Of a DNA stretch of 64,000 nucleotides, positions 33,857 to 41,321 are shown piece by piece (position 1 is the first letter of the stretch; the number at the start of each line of letters is the position of its first letter). The stretch is from NCBI RefSeq assembly GCF_000189395.1, contig NZ_AEPB01000001.1, forward strand, positions 124,001-188,000, read 5' to 3'. Origin of the DNA: Planococcus donghaensis MPA1U2. GTDB taxonomy: Bacteria; Bacillota; Bacilli; Bacillales_A; Planococcaceae. The notes beneath the pieces were generated by a model that had not been told where the DNA came from, made no database searches, and saw only the letters and a list, made by a program, of their open reading frames with translations. The position numbers and the translations under genes were made by a program.

Positions 33857-34336
33857 ATGACTATTTACGATATTGAAGTATCAAAACCGAACGGCGAAGC
33901 ATACTCATTAAGTGAATACAAAGGTAAAGCCATGTTAATCGTGAACACAGCAACAAAATGCGGGCTACGCGATCAGTTTGATGGTCTCGAAAAATTGTAC
34001 GAAGAATACAAAGAACAAGGTCTAGTCGTTCTAGGATTTCCATCGAACCAGTTTAAGCAAGAAGAAGCTACAGGTGAACAAGCACAAGAAGCTTGCCGCA
34101 TGACCTATGGGGTTACGTTCCCGATGCATGATTTAGTGAAAGTGAATGGTACAGATGCACACCCACTTTTCAACTATTTAACGAGCAACACAAAAGGCTT
34201 TTTAACAAGTGATATCAAATGGAATTTCACAAAATTTTTAGTTGACCAAAATGGCGATATTGTTTCCCGTTTTTCTCCGAAAGACACACCAGAGTCCTTT
34301 AAAAAGGACGTTGAAAAAGTACTAGATCGCGCGTAA
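33857..34336 (+). CDS. Glutathione peroxidase-family thiol peroxidase (BsaA-like)
   Basis: 159 residues. Peroxidatic Cys in IVNTATKCGLRDQFDGLE (about 34), Gln in GFPSNQF, and Trp/Asn in DIKWNFTKFLVD. Bacterial members with Cys usually use thioredoxin. Start at 33857, eight bases after GAGGAG; GTG three codons earlier overlaps the RBS. Twenty-odd bases after ohrR, so likely the third gene of the peroxide operon. Confidence 0.92.
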   Translation: MTIYDIEVSKPNGEAYSLSEYKGKAMLIVNTATKCGLRDQFDGLEKLYEEYKEQGLVVLGFPSNQFKQEEATGEQAQEACRMTYGVTFPMHDLVKVNGTDAHPLFNYLTSNTKGFLTSDIKWNFTKFLVDQNGDIVSRFSPKDTPESFKKDVEKVLDRA

Positions 34337-34412
34337 CGAGAAGGTTTCTGTTTCACTGGCGGCCGCGATGTGATAAGCTGTACATCATCGTAGCAGTAAT
34401 GGAGTGATTAAA

Positions 34413-34598
34413 ATGAGCAAAGCAAAAGCGAAAGCAAAAAGCGGTACGGGTCAAGGAACCGGCAAAAAAGGCTGGACTCGCTGGAAATCTGGCGCCAACA
34501 AAGCAAAGAGTTTCAAACCGTACACAAGCAAAAACAATAAAAAAGCAGACGAACCAAAAACAGATAAAGAAAAAGCGTCTGTATGGATCGATGCATAG
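34413..34598 (+). CDS. DUF3934 small basic protein
   Basis: 61 residues, very Lys/Ala/Gly-rich: MSKAKAKAKSGTGQGTGKKGWTRWKSGANKAKS. This matches the DUF3934 family of short Bacillales proteins. The basic, disordered composition suggests nucleic acid or ribosome association, but function is not known. GGAGTG RBS; own terminator. Confidence 0.82.
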   Translation: MSKAKAKAKSGTGQGTGKKGWTRWKSGANKAKSFKPYTSKNNKKADEPKTDKEKASVWIDA

Positions 34599-34605
34599 AT
34601 AAATG

Positions 34606-34641
34606 GTGAGGGTTGTCCAACAGGGCATCCTTTTTTTATTT
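34606..34641 (+). terminator. Terminator of DUF3934 gene
   Basis: GGTTGTCC-AACA-GGGCATCC (wobble stem) then T7. Confidence 0.75.
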
Positions 34642-34797
34642 GGATACCTTAAAAAAGGTCGTTAGAAATAATGCGTTTTTCATCAAATGCTTTGAAATTC
34701 TAAAACAACTTGTTAAACTGGTAAAAGTGGTTTATAGTTTACTAATACAATATTTAGTGTTTTATTCTAAAAAATAACTATATATAGTAGAAATCGA

Positions 34798-34955
34798 TAA
34801 CGAAGGTGCCTGAATAGGCTTAATAGGGAATCCGGTGAAACTCCGGAGCTGTACCCGCAACTGTAAGTGCTGACGAGCTATCACAATCCACTGTCCAATG
34901 GACGGGAAGGAGATAGCAAAGGATGACGCACGAGCCAGGAGACCTGTCTTCGTTA
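34798..34955 (+). ncRNA. Cobalamin (B12) riboswitch aptamer
   Basis: Contains the conserved aptamer core GGGAATCCGGTGAAACTCCG then GAGCTGTACCCGCAACTGTA, and the B12 box AGCCAGGAGACCTGTC near 34934-34949. P1 is TAACGAAG (34798-34805) with CTTCGTTA (34948-34955). It lies 160 bases ahead of the thioesterase-nrdEF-flavodoxin operon, with a terminator at 35053-35086 as the likely OFF switch when adenosylcobalamin is bound. Confidence 0.96.
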
Positions 34956-34987
34956 CAAGTTTATGATCTTCTCCGGGAGTAGAGAGA

Positions 34988-34997
34988 GATAACGAAG
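34988..34997 (+). promoter_or_regulatory. Repeat of P1 5' strand downstream of riboswitch
   Basis: GATAACGAAG repeats the 5' strand of aptamer helix P1. It could pair with CTTCGTTA (34948-34955) when P1 is not formed, offering an alternative fold linked to the terminator choice. Confidence 0.5.
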
Positions 34998-35052
34998 ATA
35001 TGATGCGCAAGCAGTTAAGTTTAGCTGTCTTGGTATGTTATTCTGCGTTTTC

Positions 35053-35086
35053 AAACCCATCCTCTCCTCGAGAGGATGGGTTTTTT
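35053..35086 (+). terminator. Riboswitch-controlled terminator
   Basis: AAACCCATCCTCT-CCTCG-AGAGGATGGG followed by T6; about 30 bases before the first gene. Confidence 0.92.
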
Positions 35087-35114
35087 GTTTTGTAGAGATG
35101 GAGGAATGGAAGGT

Positions 35115-35600
35115 ATGACAGAAGCATTAGCAGCAGGTGTAGCCAGAACAGTTCAAACAAAATTGGTGTTGCCACCCGATACCAATCATTTAGGCACAAT
35201 ATTTGGGGGAACGGTACTCGCATACATAGATGAAATCGCGGCGATTACCGCAATGAGACACAGTGGAGAAGCAGTTGTGACCGCTTCAATCGATACCGTG
35301 AACTTTTTATCTTCTGCCAAAGTAGGAGACATCTTTATTTTAGAAGGAGTTGTCATTTCGACCGGAAGAACATCGATGGAAGTTTATGTGAAAGCAGAAT
35401 GCCAACAAATTGAAACGGGCGTGACCAATTTAACCACAACCGCGATATTGACAATGGTTGCAGTCGATAGTGATGGCAAACCAATCCCTGTTAAAGGCGT
35501 AATCCCTGAAACGGACGCAGAGAAAAAGTTATTCCAAAGTTCACAAGAACGAAAAAAACGACGCATGCAATTAAACGAATACTCAAAGGAGTTGTGCTGA
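35115..35600 (+). CDS. Acyl-CoA thioesterase, hotdog fold (YkhA type)
   Basis: 161 residues. The active-site region LPPDTNHLGTIFGGTVLAYIDEIAAITAMRHSG (about 17-50) matches YkhA/YciA acyl-CoA hydrolases, with the conserved Asn-His and Asp. Hydrolyses acyl-CoA to free acid and CoA. Start at 35115: GGAGG lies ten bases upstream, whereas ATG 35106 is one base from it. It is the first gene behind the B12 riboswitch and ends one base before nrdE, an unexpected partner for ribonucleotide reductase. Confidence 0.88.
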   Translation: MTEALAAGVARTVQTKLVLPPDTNHLGTIFGGTVLAYIDEIAAITAMRHSGEAVVTASIDTVNFLSSAKVGDIFILEGVVISTGRTSMEVYVKAECQQIETGVTNLTTTAILTMVAVDSDGKPIPVKGVIPETDAEKKLFQSSQERKKRRMQLNEYSKELC

Positions 35601-35601
35601 T

Positions 35602-37887
35602 ATGAACATGAAAATTGAGACGGCGGAAATGTCCTCAGTCGAAAAAGCGCTTGAACGGGCAACAGAAGTATACGGTTTAGATACACGAGAGCTACTTGAG
35701 CGAGCAGGAGAACTTGCGGAACAAGCAAAAGGCGAACAATCGTTATTGTATGCGCTAAACCATATTACGATGGATCAGCCCGATTGGACCTATGTAGCTG
35801 CCGAATTGTATGCCAGTGATTTATATAAGAAAGCTGCAGAACATCGTGAGTATTCTGCTTCTGAGAAATACGGAGATTTTTACAAACTCGTTCACGAGCT
35901 AACGCAAGTTGGAATTTATTCGAAAGAATTATTGTTTTCTTATTCGCAAGAAGAAATCACAGAACTTGGACAAGAAATCGAACCAGAGCGGGACTTATTG
36001 TTTAATTACATTGGCTTGTTTTTGTTAGCAGACCGTTATTTAGCCAAAGATTACGAAGGGCGTTTGTTTGAACTGCCGCAAGAGCGCTTTTTGGTCATTG
36101 CCATGACATTGATGCAAAACGAACCAAAAGAACAGCGTTTAGAACTAGTAAAAGAAGCATATTGGGCGATGAGTCATTTGTATATGACGGTTGCTACACC
36201 AACTTTATCAAATGCTGGTAAAAGTTTTGGGCAGTTGTCATCGTGCTTTATCGATACGGTAGACGATTCTTTAGACGGTATTTATTTAAACAATTGGGAT
36301 ATCGCTCGTCTTAGTAAAGACGGGGGCGGCATCGGCATTTATTACGGCAAAGTGCGCGCGTTAGGCTCAGATATTAAAAAATTCAAAGACAATTCTTCAG
36401 GCGTCGTGCCGTGGATTCGTTTGCTTAACGATACGGCAGTTAGTGTCGATCAGCTTGGTCAGCGTCAAGGCGCTGTCGCGATTTACTTAGATGTTTTCCA
36501 TAAAGACATCATGAACGGTTTTTTGGATTTGAAAACAAACAATGGCGATGAGCGCCGTAAAGCACACGACATTTTTACAGGCGTATCAATTCCAGATTTG
36601 TTTATGGAACGTTTGCAAGAAAAAGATGAAAATGGTCGCAGCATTGGTGAGTGGCATACGTTTTGTCCGCATCAAGTCAAAAGAGTGATGGGTTGGAAAG
36701 ATGCGAATGGCAACGCATTAGGACTCGAAGATTTTTACGATGAAAAAGACACCAAATACTTTAGCGATAAATACCAAGAGGCAGTCGATCATCTATTATT
36801 GCCGCGCAAAACGTACCGTGCAATGGAAATTATGGCACGCATTATGGTGTCGCAACTAGAAACCGGCACCCCGTACATGTTTTATCGCGACGAAGTCAAT
36901 CGTCAAAACCCGAACAAACACACGAGAGGTCGCGGGTTAACATCAATTTATTGCAGTAATTTGTGTACAGAAATTATGCAAAACATGTCAGCTACAACCA
37001 TTGTTAAAGAATATACTGATGAAGACGGCAATCTTGTTATGATTCGCAAGCCAGGCGATTTTGTGGTGTGTAACTTGTCATCGATCAACTTGCCGAGAGC
37101 AGTTAAATCGGGCGTATTAGAGCGTTTAGTGCCGATTCAAACGCGTATGCTCGATAACGTTATTGATTTAAATACGATTTCGGTTGGACAAGCTGAAGTA
37201 ACAAATAAAAAATACCGCGCAATTGGTTTAGGAACATTTGGATGGCACCACTTGCTTGCGCTTGAAGGCATTCATTGGGAAAGCGAAAAAGCAGTTGAGT
37301 TTGCCGATAAGCTATACGAAGAAATTGCTTATCAAACGATTCGTGCTTCTATGCAATTAGCGGAAGAAAAAGGGGCGTTCAGTCAATTTTCCGGATCAGA
37401 ATGGCACACAGGCGAGTATTTTGAACGCCGCAACTACACGAGTGAGCGTTGGAACGACTTACAACAGCAAGTGGCAACAACAGGAGTTCGAAATGGCTGG
37501 ATGATGGCCGTTGCGCCAAACTCATCAACTGCGAAAATCGGTGGTTCAACAGACGGCATCGATCCGCTCTATGCTGTTGAATACGCTGAAGAGAAAAAGA
37601 ACTTCAAATTTAAAGTGACTGCGCCTGACTTGGATCACCATACGTATGATTTCTACCGTCGTTCTCGTCACGTACTGGATCAAAAATGGAGCATTCGTCA
37701 AAATGCAGCACGTCAACGCCATATTGATCAATCGATTAGCTTTAACTTTTATGTGCCGCACACGATTAAAGCAAAAGAATTACTGGATTTGCATTTAGAA
37801 GCGTGGAAGCAAAACTTAAAAACGACTTATTATGTCCGCAGTACATCACAAGCGGAGATCGAAGAATGCGAAGCATGTCAAAGCTAA
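35602..37887 (+). CDS. nrdE: Class I ribonucleoside-diphosphate reductase, alpha subunit
   Basis: 761 residues. Active-site elements are present: SSCFIDT (redox Cys), SNLCTEIMQNMS (radical Cys), VVCNLSSINLPR (second redox Cys), and a C-terminal CEACQS pair that accepts electrons from thioredoxin/glutaredoxin. Residues 1-60 do not show a recognisable ATP-cone, so allosteric activity control is probably lost, as in class Ib NrdE. Makes dNDPs with NrdF. RBS AAGGAG overlaps the previous stop. Confidence 0.93.
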   Translation: MNMKIETAEMSSVEKALERATEVYGLDTRELLERAGELAEQAKGEQSLLYALNHITMDQPDWTYVAAELYASDLYKKAAEHREYSASEKYGDFYKLVHELTQVGIYSKELLFSYSQEEITELGQEIEPERDLLFNYIGLFLLADRYLAKDYEGRLFELPQERFLVIAMTLMQNEPKEQRLELVKEAYWAMSHLYMTVATPTLSNAGKSFGQLSSCFIDTVDDSLDGIYLNNWDIARLSKDGGGIGIYYGKVRALGSDIKKFKDNSSGVVPWIRLLNDTAVSVDQLGQRQGAVAIYLDVFHKDIMNGFLDLKTNNGDERRKAHDIFTGVSIPDLFMERLQEKDENGRSIGEWHTFCPHQVKRVMGWKDANGNALGLEDFYDEKDTKYFSDKYQEAVDHLLLPRKTYRAMEIMARIMVSQLETGTPYMFYRDEVNRQNPNKHTRGRGLTSIYCSNLCTEIMQNMSATTIVKEYTDEDGNLVMIRKPGDFVVCNLSSINLPRAVKSGVLERLVPIQTRMLDNVIDLNTISVGQAEVTNKKYRAIGLGTFGWHHLLALEGIHWESEKAVEFADKLYEEIAYQTIRASMQLAEEKGAFSQFSGSEWHTGEYFERRNYTSERWNDLQQQVATTGVRNGWMMAVAPNSSTAKIGGSTDGIDPLYAVEYAEEKKNFKFKVTAPDLDHHTYDFYRRSRHVLDQKWSIRQNAARQRHIDQSISFNFYVPHTIKAKELLDLHLEAWKQNLKTTYYVRSTSQAEIEECEACQS

Positions 37888-37899
37888 AGGAGAATGATC

Positions 37900-38946
37900 A
37901 TGACAATACATGAACCATTAAAAAAGATTAAATTATTAAATCCAGAACATCCAAATAAATCGACTGGCGTGTTAAACGGTCAGTCTTCGGGGTTATTGAA
38001 TTGGAACGATATTGCGTATCCGCAAATGTACGATTTGTACCAAGCGTTGTTGGCAAACTTTTGGAAAGCGCAAGAAATCAATATGCAAGACGATATAAAG
38101 CAATGGGATAGCTTGAGCAGTGTGGAAAAAGACGTCTTTTTACGTATCAATACACAACTCGCATCACTCGACAGTTTGCAAACACCAACGATGAGTCAAG
38201 CAATGGACTACGTGACCGATTCAAGCTTTAAAGCAATATTTGCGGTAATTTCTCAACAAGAAGCCGTTCATACTGAGTCGTATTCGTATATTTTAAGTTC
38301 ACTTGTTTCCGTGAGCGAACAAAATGAGCGCTTCAATCAAGCAAAAAGCGATCCGGTTGTTCAAAAGCGCAATGAGTTGATTTTGGATGCATACGAAGAA
38401 TTTCGTCAAAATCCAACGCCGCAAAACTTGTTTAAGCTAAGCGTCAATTCGATTAACTTAGAAGGCATTTATTTTTATGCCGGCTTTGCGTTTTTCTATC
38501 ATTTGGCGCGTCAGCAAAAAATGCTAAAAACCAGTACCATGATTAGCTATATTCAACGCGACGAAATGCAGCATGCGTATTTTATCGCGCAGTTTATCCG
38601 CATCATGCTGACGGAAAATCCAGAACTCCATACAGACGAAAACATTCAATACATTTATACGACCATCGATAAAGCGGTGCAGCTTGAAAAAGAGTGGGCA
38701 CAGTACATCTTAGCTGATATAGAAGGATTGGATTTGGTAGAGTTTGGAGAGTATGTAGAGTACTTAGCCAACAAACGATTGCGTCAACTTGGTCTAGACA
38801 ATTTATACGAAGAGCGCAGCAACCCAATGCCATGGATTCAAGTATTTGGCGACGATATGATGAACGATACCAAATCTGATTTCTTTGAACAAAAGTCCAG
38901 AACGTATACGAAAGTGTCACAAACGAATGGCTTTGACGAACTTTAA
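37900..38946 (+). CDS. nrdF: Class I ribonucleoside-diphosphate reductase, beta subunit
   Basis: 348 residues. Metal ligands and radical site visible in order: Asp in ASLDSLQT, Glu/His in QQEAVHTESYSY with the radical Tyr four residues after His, Glu in INLEGIYFYAGF, and Glu/His in RDEMQHAYF. So it is a tyrosyl-radical, di-metal subunit (Mn or Fe). Start at 37900, seven bases after AAAGGAG. The flavodoxin gene overlaps its end by 20 bases. Confidence 0.93.
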   Translation: MTIHEPLKKIKLLNPEHPNKSTGVLNGQSSGLLNWNDIAYPQMYDLYQALLANFWKAQEINMQDDIKQWDSLSSVEKDVFLRINTQLASLDSLQTPTMSQAMDYVTDSSFKAIFAVISQQEAVHTESYSYILSSLVSVSEQNERFNQAKSDPVVQKRNELILDAYEEFRQNPTPQNLFKLSVNSINLEGIYFYAGFAFFYHLARQQKMLKTSTMISYIQRDEMQHAYFIAQFIRIMLTENPELHTDENIQYIYTTIDKAVQLEKEWAQYILADIEGLDLVEFGEYVEYLANKRLRQLGLDNLYEERSNPMPWIQVFGDDMMNDTKSDFFEQKSRTYTKVSQTNGFDEL

Positions 38947-39370
38947 GTCAAGAACCGCAATTGTTTATGCCTCGGTTAGTGGGAACACGGAACACTTGGC
39001 AGAAATGTTGCAAACGGCCATGCTCAAACGGAAAATTCCGGTGGAGCTTTACCGAATAGATGAATTTTCGCTCGAAGAATTGCCTTGTTTTGATAGTGTG
39101 ATAATTGGCACATATACATGGGGGAGCGGAGAAATTCCAGAAGAAATGCATAAGTTGTATCAAGCGATTGAACAGCTTGGTAACAAAGAGCTGAGAACAG
39201 CTGTTTTCGGAACGGGAGATAGTTTTTTTGCAGAATTTTGTGGTGCGGTTGATCGTTTTCGAGATATGTTATACGTTAAAACATCGCTGATAGCTAGCTT
39301 AAAAGTGGAATTGATGCCTCAACCAAAAGACTTGATTCGCTGTGAGAAATTAGCAGCGCTCATTAAATAG
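38927..39370 (+). CDS. Flavodoxin (probable NrdI-like activator/reductant of the RNR)
   Basis: 147 residues. FMN-phosphate loop TAIVYASVSGNTEHLAEML at the N-terminus, IIGTYTWGSGEIPEEM and AVFGTGDSFFAEFCGAVD flavin-ring loops: a true short-chain flavodoxin rather than a typical NrdI. It overlaps nrdF by 20 bases with a weak RBS, implying coupled translation. Likely supplies electrons or oxidant for assembling the NrdF cofactor (inference from position). Confidence 0.85.
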   Translation: MALTNFKSRTAIVYASVSGNTEHLAEMLQTAMLKRKIPVELYRIDEFSLEELPCFDSVIIGTYTWGSGEIPEEMHKLYQAIEQLGNKELRTAVFGTGDSFFAEFCGAVDRFRDMLYVKTSLIASLKVELMPQPKDLIRCEKLAALIK

Positions 39371-39375
39371 AAGAT

Positions 39376-39407
39376 AAAAAATCGCCGTAAGGCGGTTTTT
39401 TTATTTT
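39376..39407 (+). terminator. Terminator of RNR operon
   Basis: AAAAATCGCC-GTAA-GGCGGTTTTTTT. Confidence 0.92.
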
Positions 39408-39758
39408 GTCTATGAGTGTTTATTTTTTAAAAACGGGGTATAGGATAGAAAAGAATGAGAAAGCAAATTCTTACCATTTCTAGCTGCAGAAGCTGTTAGA
39501 AATTTTTGTCATGAATTTTTATCGTTCAAAAAAGATAAACACCTTTATTACTTTTGAAAAGATTGTTAAATGAGAAATCGGCGTTTTCATTTACATCATC
39601 TTTTAAAGTAAGAAGTTGAAACGCAGTAAAATACAATCCGTTAATGATTTTGGCTACGAAAAAACGCCGAAAAGAATCTAAGGATTCTTTCCGGTGTTTT
39701 TATATCTGAAATTCTTTACTAAATCATATTAAATTTGAGAAACAGGAGGGTGAATTGG
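39408..39758. other. Intergenic region with orphan terminator (possible small RNA)
   Basis: No protein-coding gene found in about 350 bases. A strong terminator at 39658-39701 (AACGCCG-AAAAGAATC-TAAG-GATTCTTT-CCGGTGTT then TTTATAT) is not preceded by any ORF. A modest promoter-like TTGAAA...(about 17)...TTAATG lies near 39615-39650. The RBS AGGAGGG of the next gene is at about 39745. Confidence 0.45.
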
Positions 39759-40166
39759 ATGGAAAGTTTAGAGCGATTGGCCGAACAAGTTGGCGTTTTG
39801 CTGAATGCAGAAGTGGAAGCGCAAAATGGCGAATGTTTAATCAAAAAAACGAGGGCCATCAATATTTCGTCTCAAAACAAAAACTTTAATTGTGTGCTAG
39901 ATCATGATATTTCGTTTAAAAATCTGAAAGAAGATGGCACTGCGCTTAACCAGGCAGAAATATTATTGCTTCCAGAAGAGTTAACTCTTTTTACAAACGC
40001 GCTTCACGAGCATCCGATACCGTTGCCGATAAACTACCAGCAACGCGTAGACATAAATCCGAATATTGTATGCATCTACATGTCTTCAGAAGAATCACCT
40101 GAAGATTTTGCTACGAGACTATCTGCTGTATTTAGCGCGATAGAGCAAAAATCACTAGTAAAGTAA
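39759..40166 (+). CDS. Hypothetical protein, weakly DUF1259-like
   Basis: 135 residues from the ATG at 39759 (AGGAGGG upstream; an earlier in-frame ATG at 39735 lies before the RBS). Soluble. The C-terminal half EILLLPEELTLFTNALHEHPIPLPINYQQRVDINPNIVCIYM resembles the spacing of DUF1259 (LppY/LpqO) proteins, but the conserved His residues of that family are missing. Function unknown. Confidence 0.6.
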   Translation: MESLERLAEQVGVLLNAEVEAQNGECLIKKTRAINISSQNKNFNCVLDHDISFKNLKEDGTALNQAEILLLPEELTLFTNALHEHPIPLPINYQQRVDINPNIVCIYMSSEESPEDFATRLSAVFSAIEQKSLVK

Positions 40167-40188
40167 CGACTGAAAGGGGAAGAGTGTA

Positions 40189-40536
40189 ATGCTCACTAGA
40201 TATAAACGATCGCATGAAAAAGTGGCGATGGGCTTGCTGGCATACATGCCCGAAGAGCGAAATGTAAAACAACTGAGAAAAACGATGGAATTATACAATG
40301 AACGCCCAGATTGGCAGCTTTTCTTTTGGAAAGCAAACGATGATTACGCGGGCATCATTGGTGTTCATATAGAAGACGACGAGTTTTTTACCGTGCAGCA
40401 CATTACCGTTATTCCATCGTTTAGAGGAGAAGGAATTGGCCATAAAATGGTGGCAAGTGTTGAAAAATTGATGGTAAATCTTAAAGCAAGACCTTCTGAG
40501 GCCACAAAAGCATTTATGATGAAGTGCAGAGTATAA
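40189..40536 (+). CDS. ribT: RibT-like N-acetyltransferase
   Basis: 115 residues. MLTRYKRSHEKVAMGLLAYMPEERNVKQL and QLFFWK...GIIGVHIEDDEFFTVQHITVIPSFRGEGIGHKMV match RibT, the GNAT protein usually encoded last in the Bacillus riboflavin operon. Here it stands alone, with no rib genes and no FMN riboswitch nearby. RBS AAAGGGGAAG. Confidence 0.82.
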   Translation: MLTRYKRSHEKVAMGLLAYMPEERNVKQLRKTMELYNERPDWQLFFWKANDDYAGIIGVHIEDDEFFTVQHITVIPSFRGEGIGHKMVASVEKLMVNLKARPSEATKAFMMKCRV

Positions 40537-40572
40537 ATAAGTGTAAGAAATAGCGTAAATAAGAAGTAGCAG

Positions 40573-40610
40573 TAAAGCCGGTTGTGGCGATGCACAAACG
40601 GCTTTTTTAA
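40573..40610 (+). terminator. Terminator of ribT
   Basis: AAAGCCG-(GTTGTGGCGATGCACAAA)-CGGCTTTTTT, with an inner TTGTG/CACAA pair. Confidence 0.85.
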
Positions 40611-40697
40611 TGGATATATTTCCATCTGAGGCGATCTACAGCGTATAATAAAAACACCTGAATGATTTTATAAAAGCGAAGGTAAGAGGTGTGCACC

Positions 40698-41321
40698 ATG
40701 ATTGTCATCATCGATAACCAAGATTCATTTACTTATAATCTGGTTCATTATTTTGAGCAACTAGATCCATCCGTCCGTATATTTCAAAACGATGAATTAA
40801 TAGAAAAACAATTAGAAACGTTAAATCCCGATTTAATCGTCCTGTCCCCAGGGCCGGGTCGCCCTGCAGCAAGGGGAGCGAGCAAGAATGTATTAACAAA
40901 ATTAAGCGGACATATCCCGATATTAGGTGTATGTCTCGGGCATCAGACCATTGTGGAACATTTCGGTGGCACAGTGACAAAAGGAAACCAGCCAATGCAC
41001 GGCAAAGTTTCGACTCTAACACATGATGAAAAAGGACTTTTTAAAAACATCGCCAATCCAACATCGGTTACTCGTTACCATTCATTAGTGGCTGAAAATG
41101 CGGTACCGGAATGCTTAGTAGTGACGGCTCGTTCTGAAGACGGTGCGATCATGGCCGTTCGTCATCGCAATCTGCCAATTGAAGGCATCCAGTTTCACCC
41201 AGAATCGATATTAACAGTGGAAGGCTTTCATATGTTGAAAAATAGTTATGAACAAGCTAAAGAGTGGAAAGAAACAAACAAGGGAGGTACTGAATATGTC
41301 GAACCCTCACCTAATGTATGA
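40698..41321 (+). CDS. pabA: Aminodeoxychorismate/anthranilate synthase glutamine amidotransferase subunit
   Basis: 207 residues. Class I glutamine amidotransferase: DNQDSFTYNLVHYFEQL start, oxyanion loop LSPGPGRP, nucleophile GVCLGHQ (Cys about 80), and His/Glu in IQFHPESILT. Supplies ammonia to PabB, encoded next with 26-base overlap, so folate (p-aminobenzoate) synthesis is the likely job rather than tryptophan. RBS AAGAGG; start at 40698. Confidence 0.92.
   Translation: MIVIIDNQDSFTYNLVHYFEQLDPSVRIFQNDELIEKQLETLNPDLIVLSPGPGRPAARGASKNVLTKLSGHIPILGVCLGHQTIVEHFGGTVTKGNQPMHGKVSTLTHDEKGLFKNIANPTSVTRYHSLVAENAVPECLVVTARSEDGAIMAVRHRNLPIEGIQFHPESILTVEGFHMLKNSYEQAKEWKETNKGGTEYVEPSPNV

Noticed and set aside
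39408-39758. tRNA or known riboswitch in the orphan-terminator region
   Set aside because: No cloverleaf, CCA end or conserved aptamer sequence seen.
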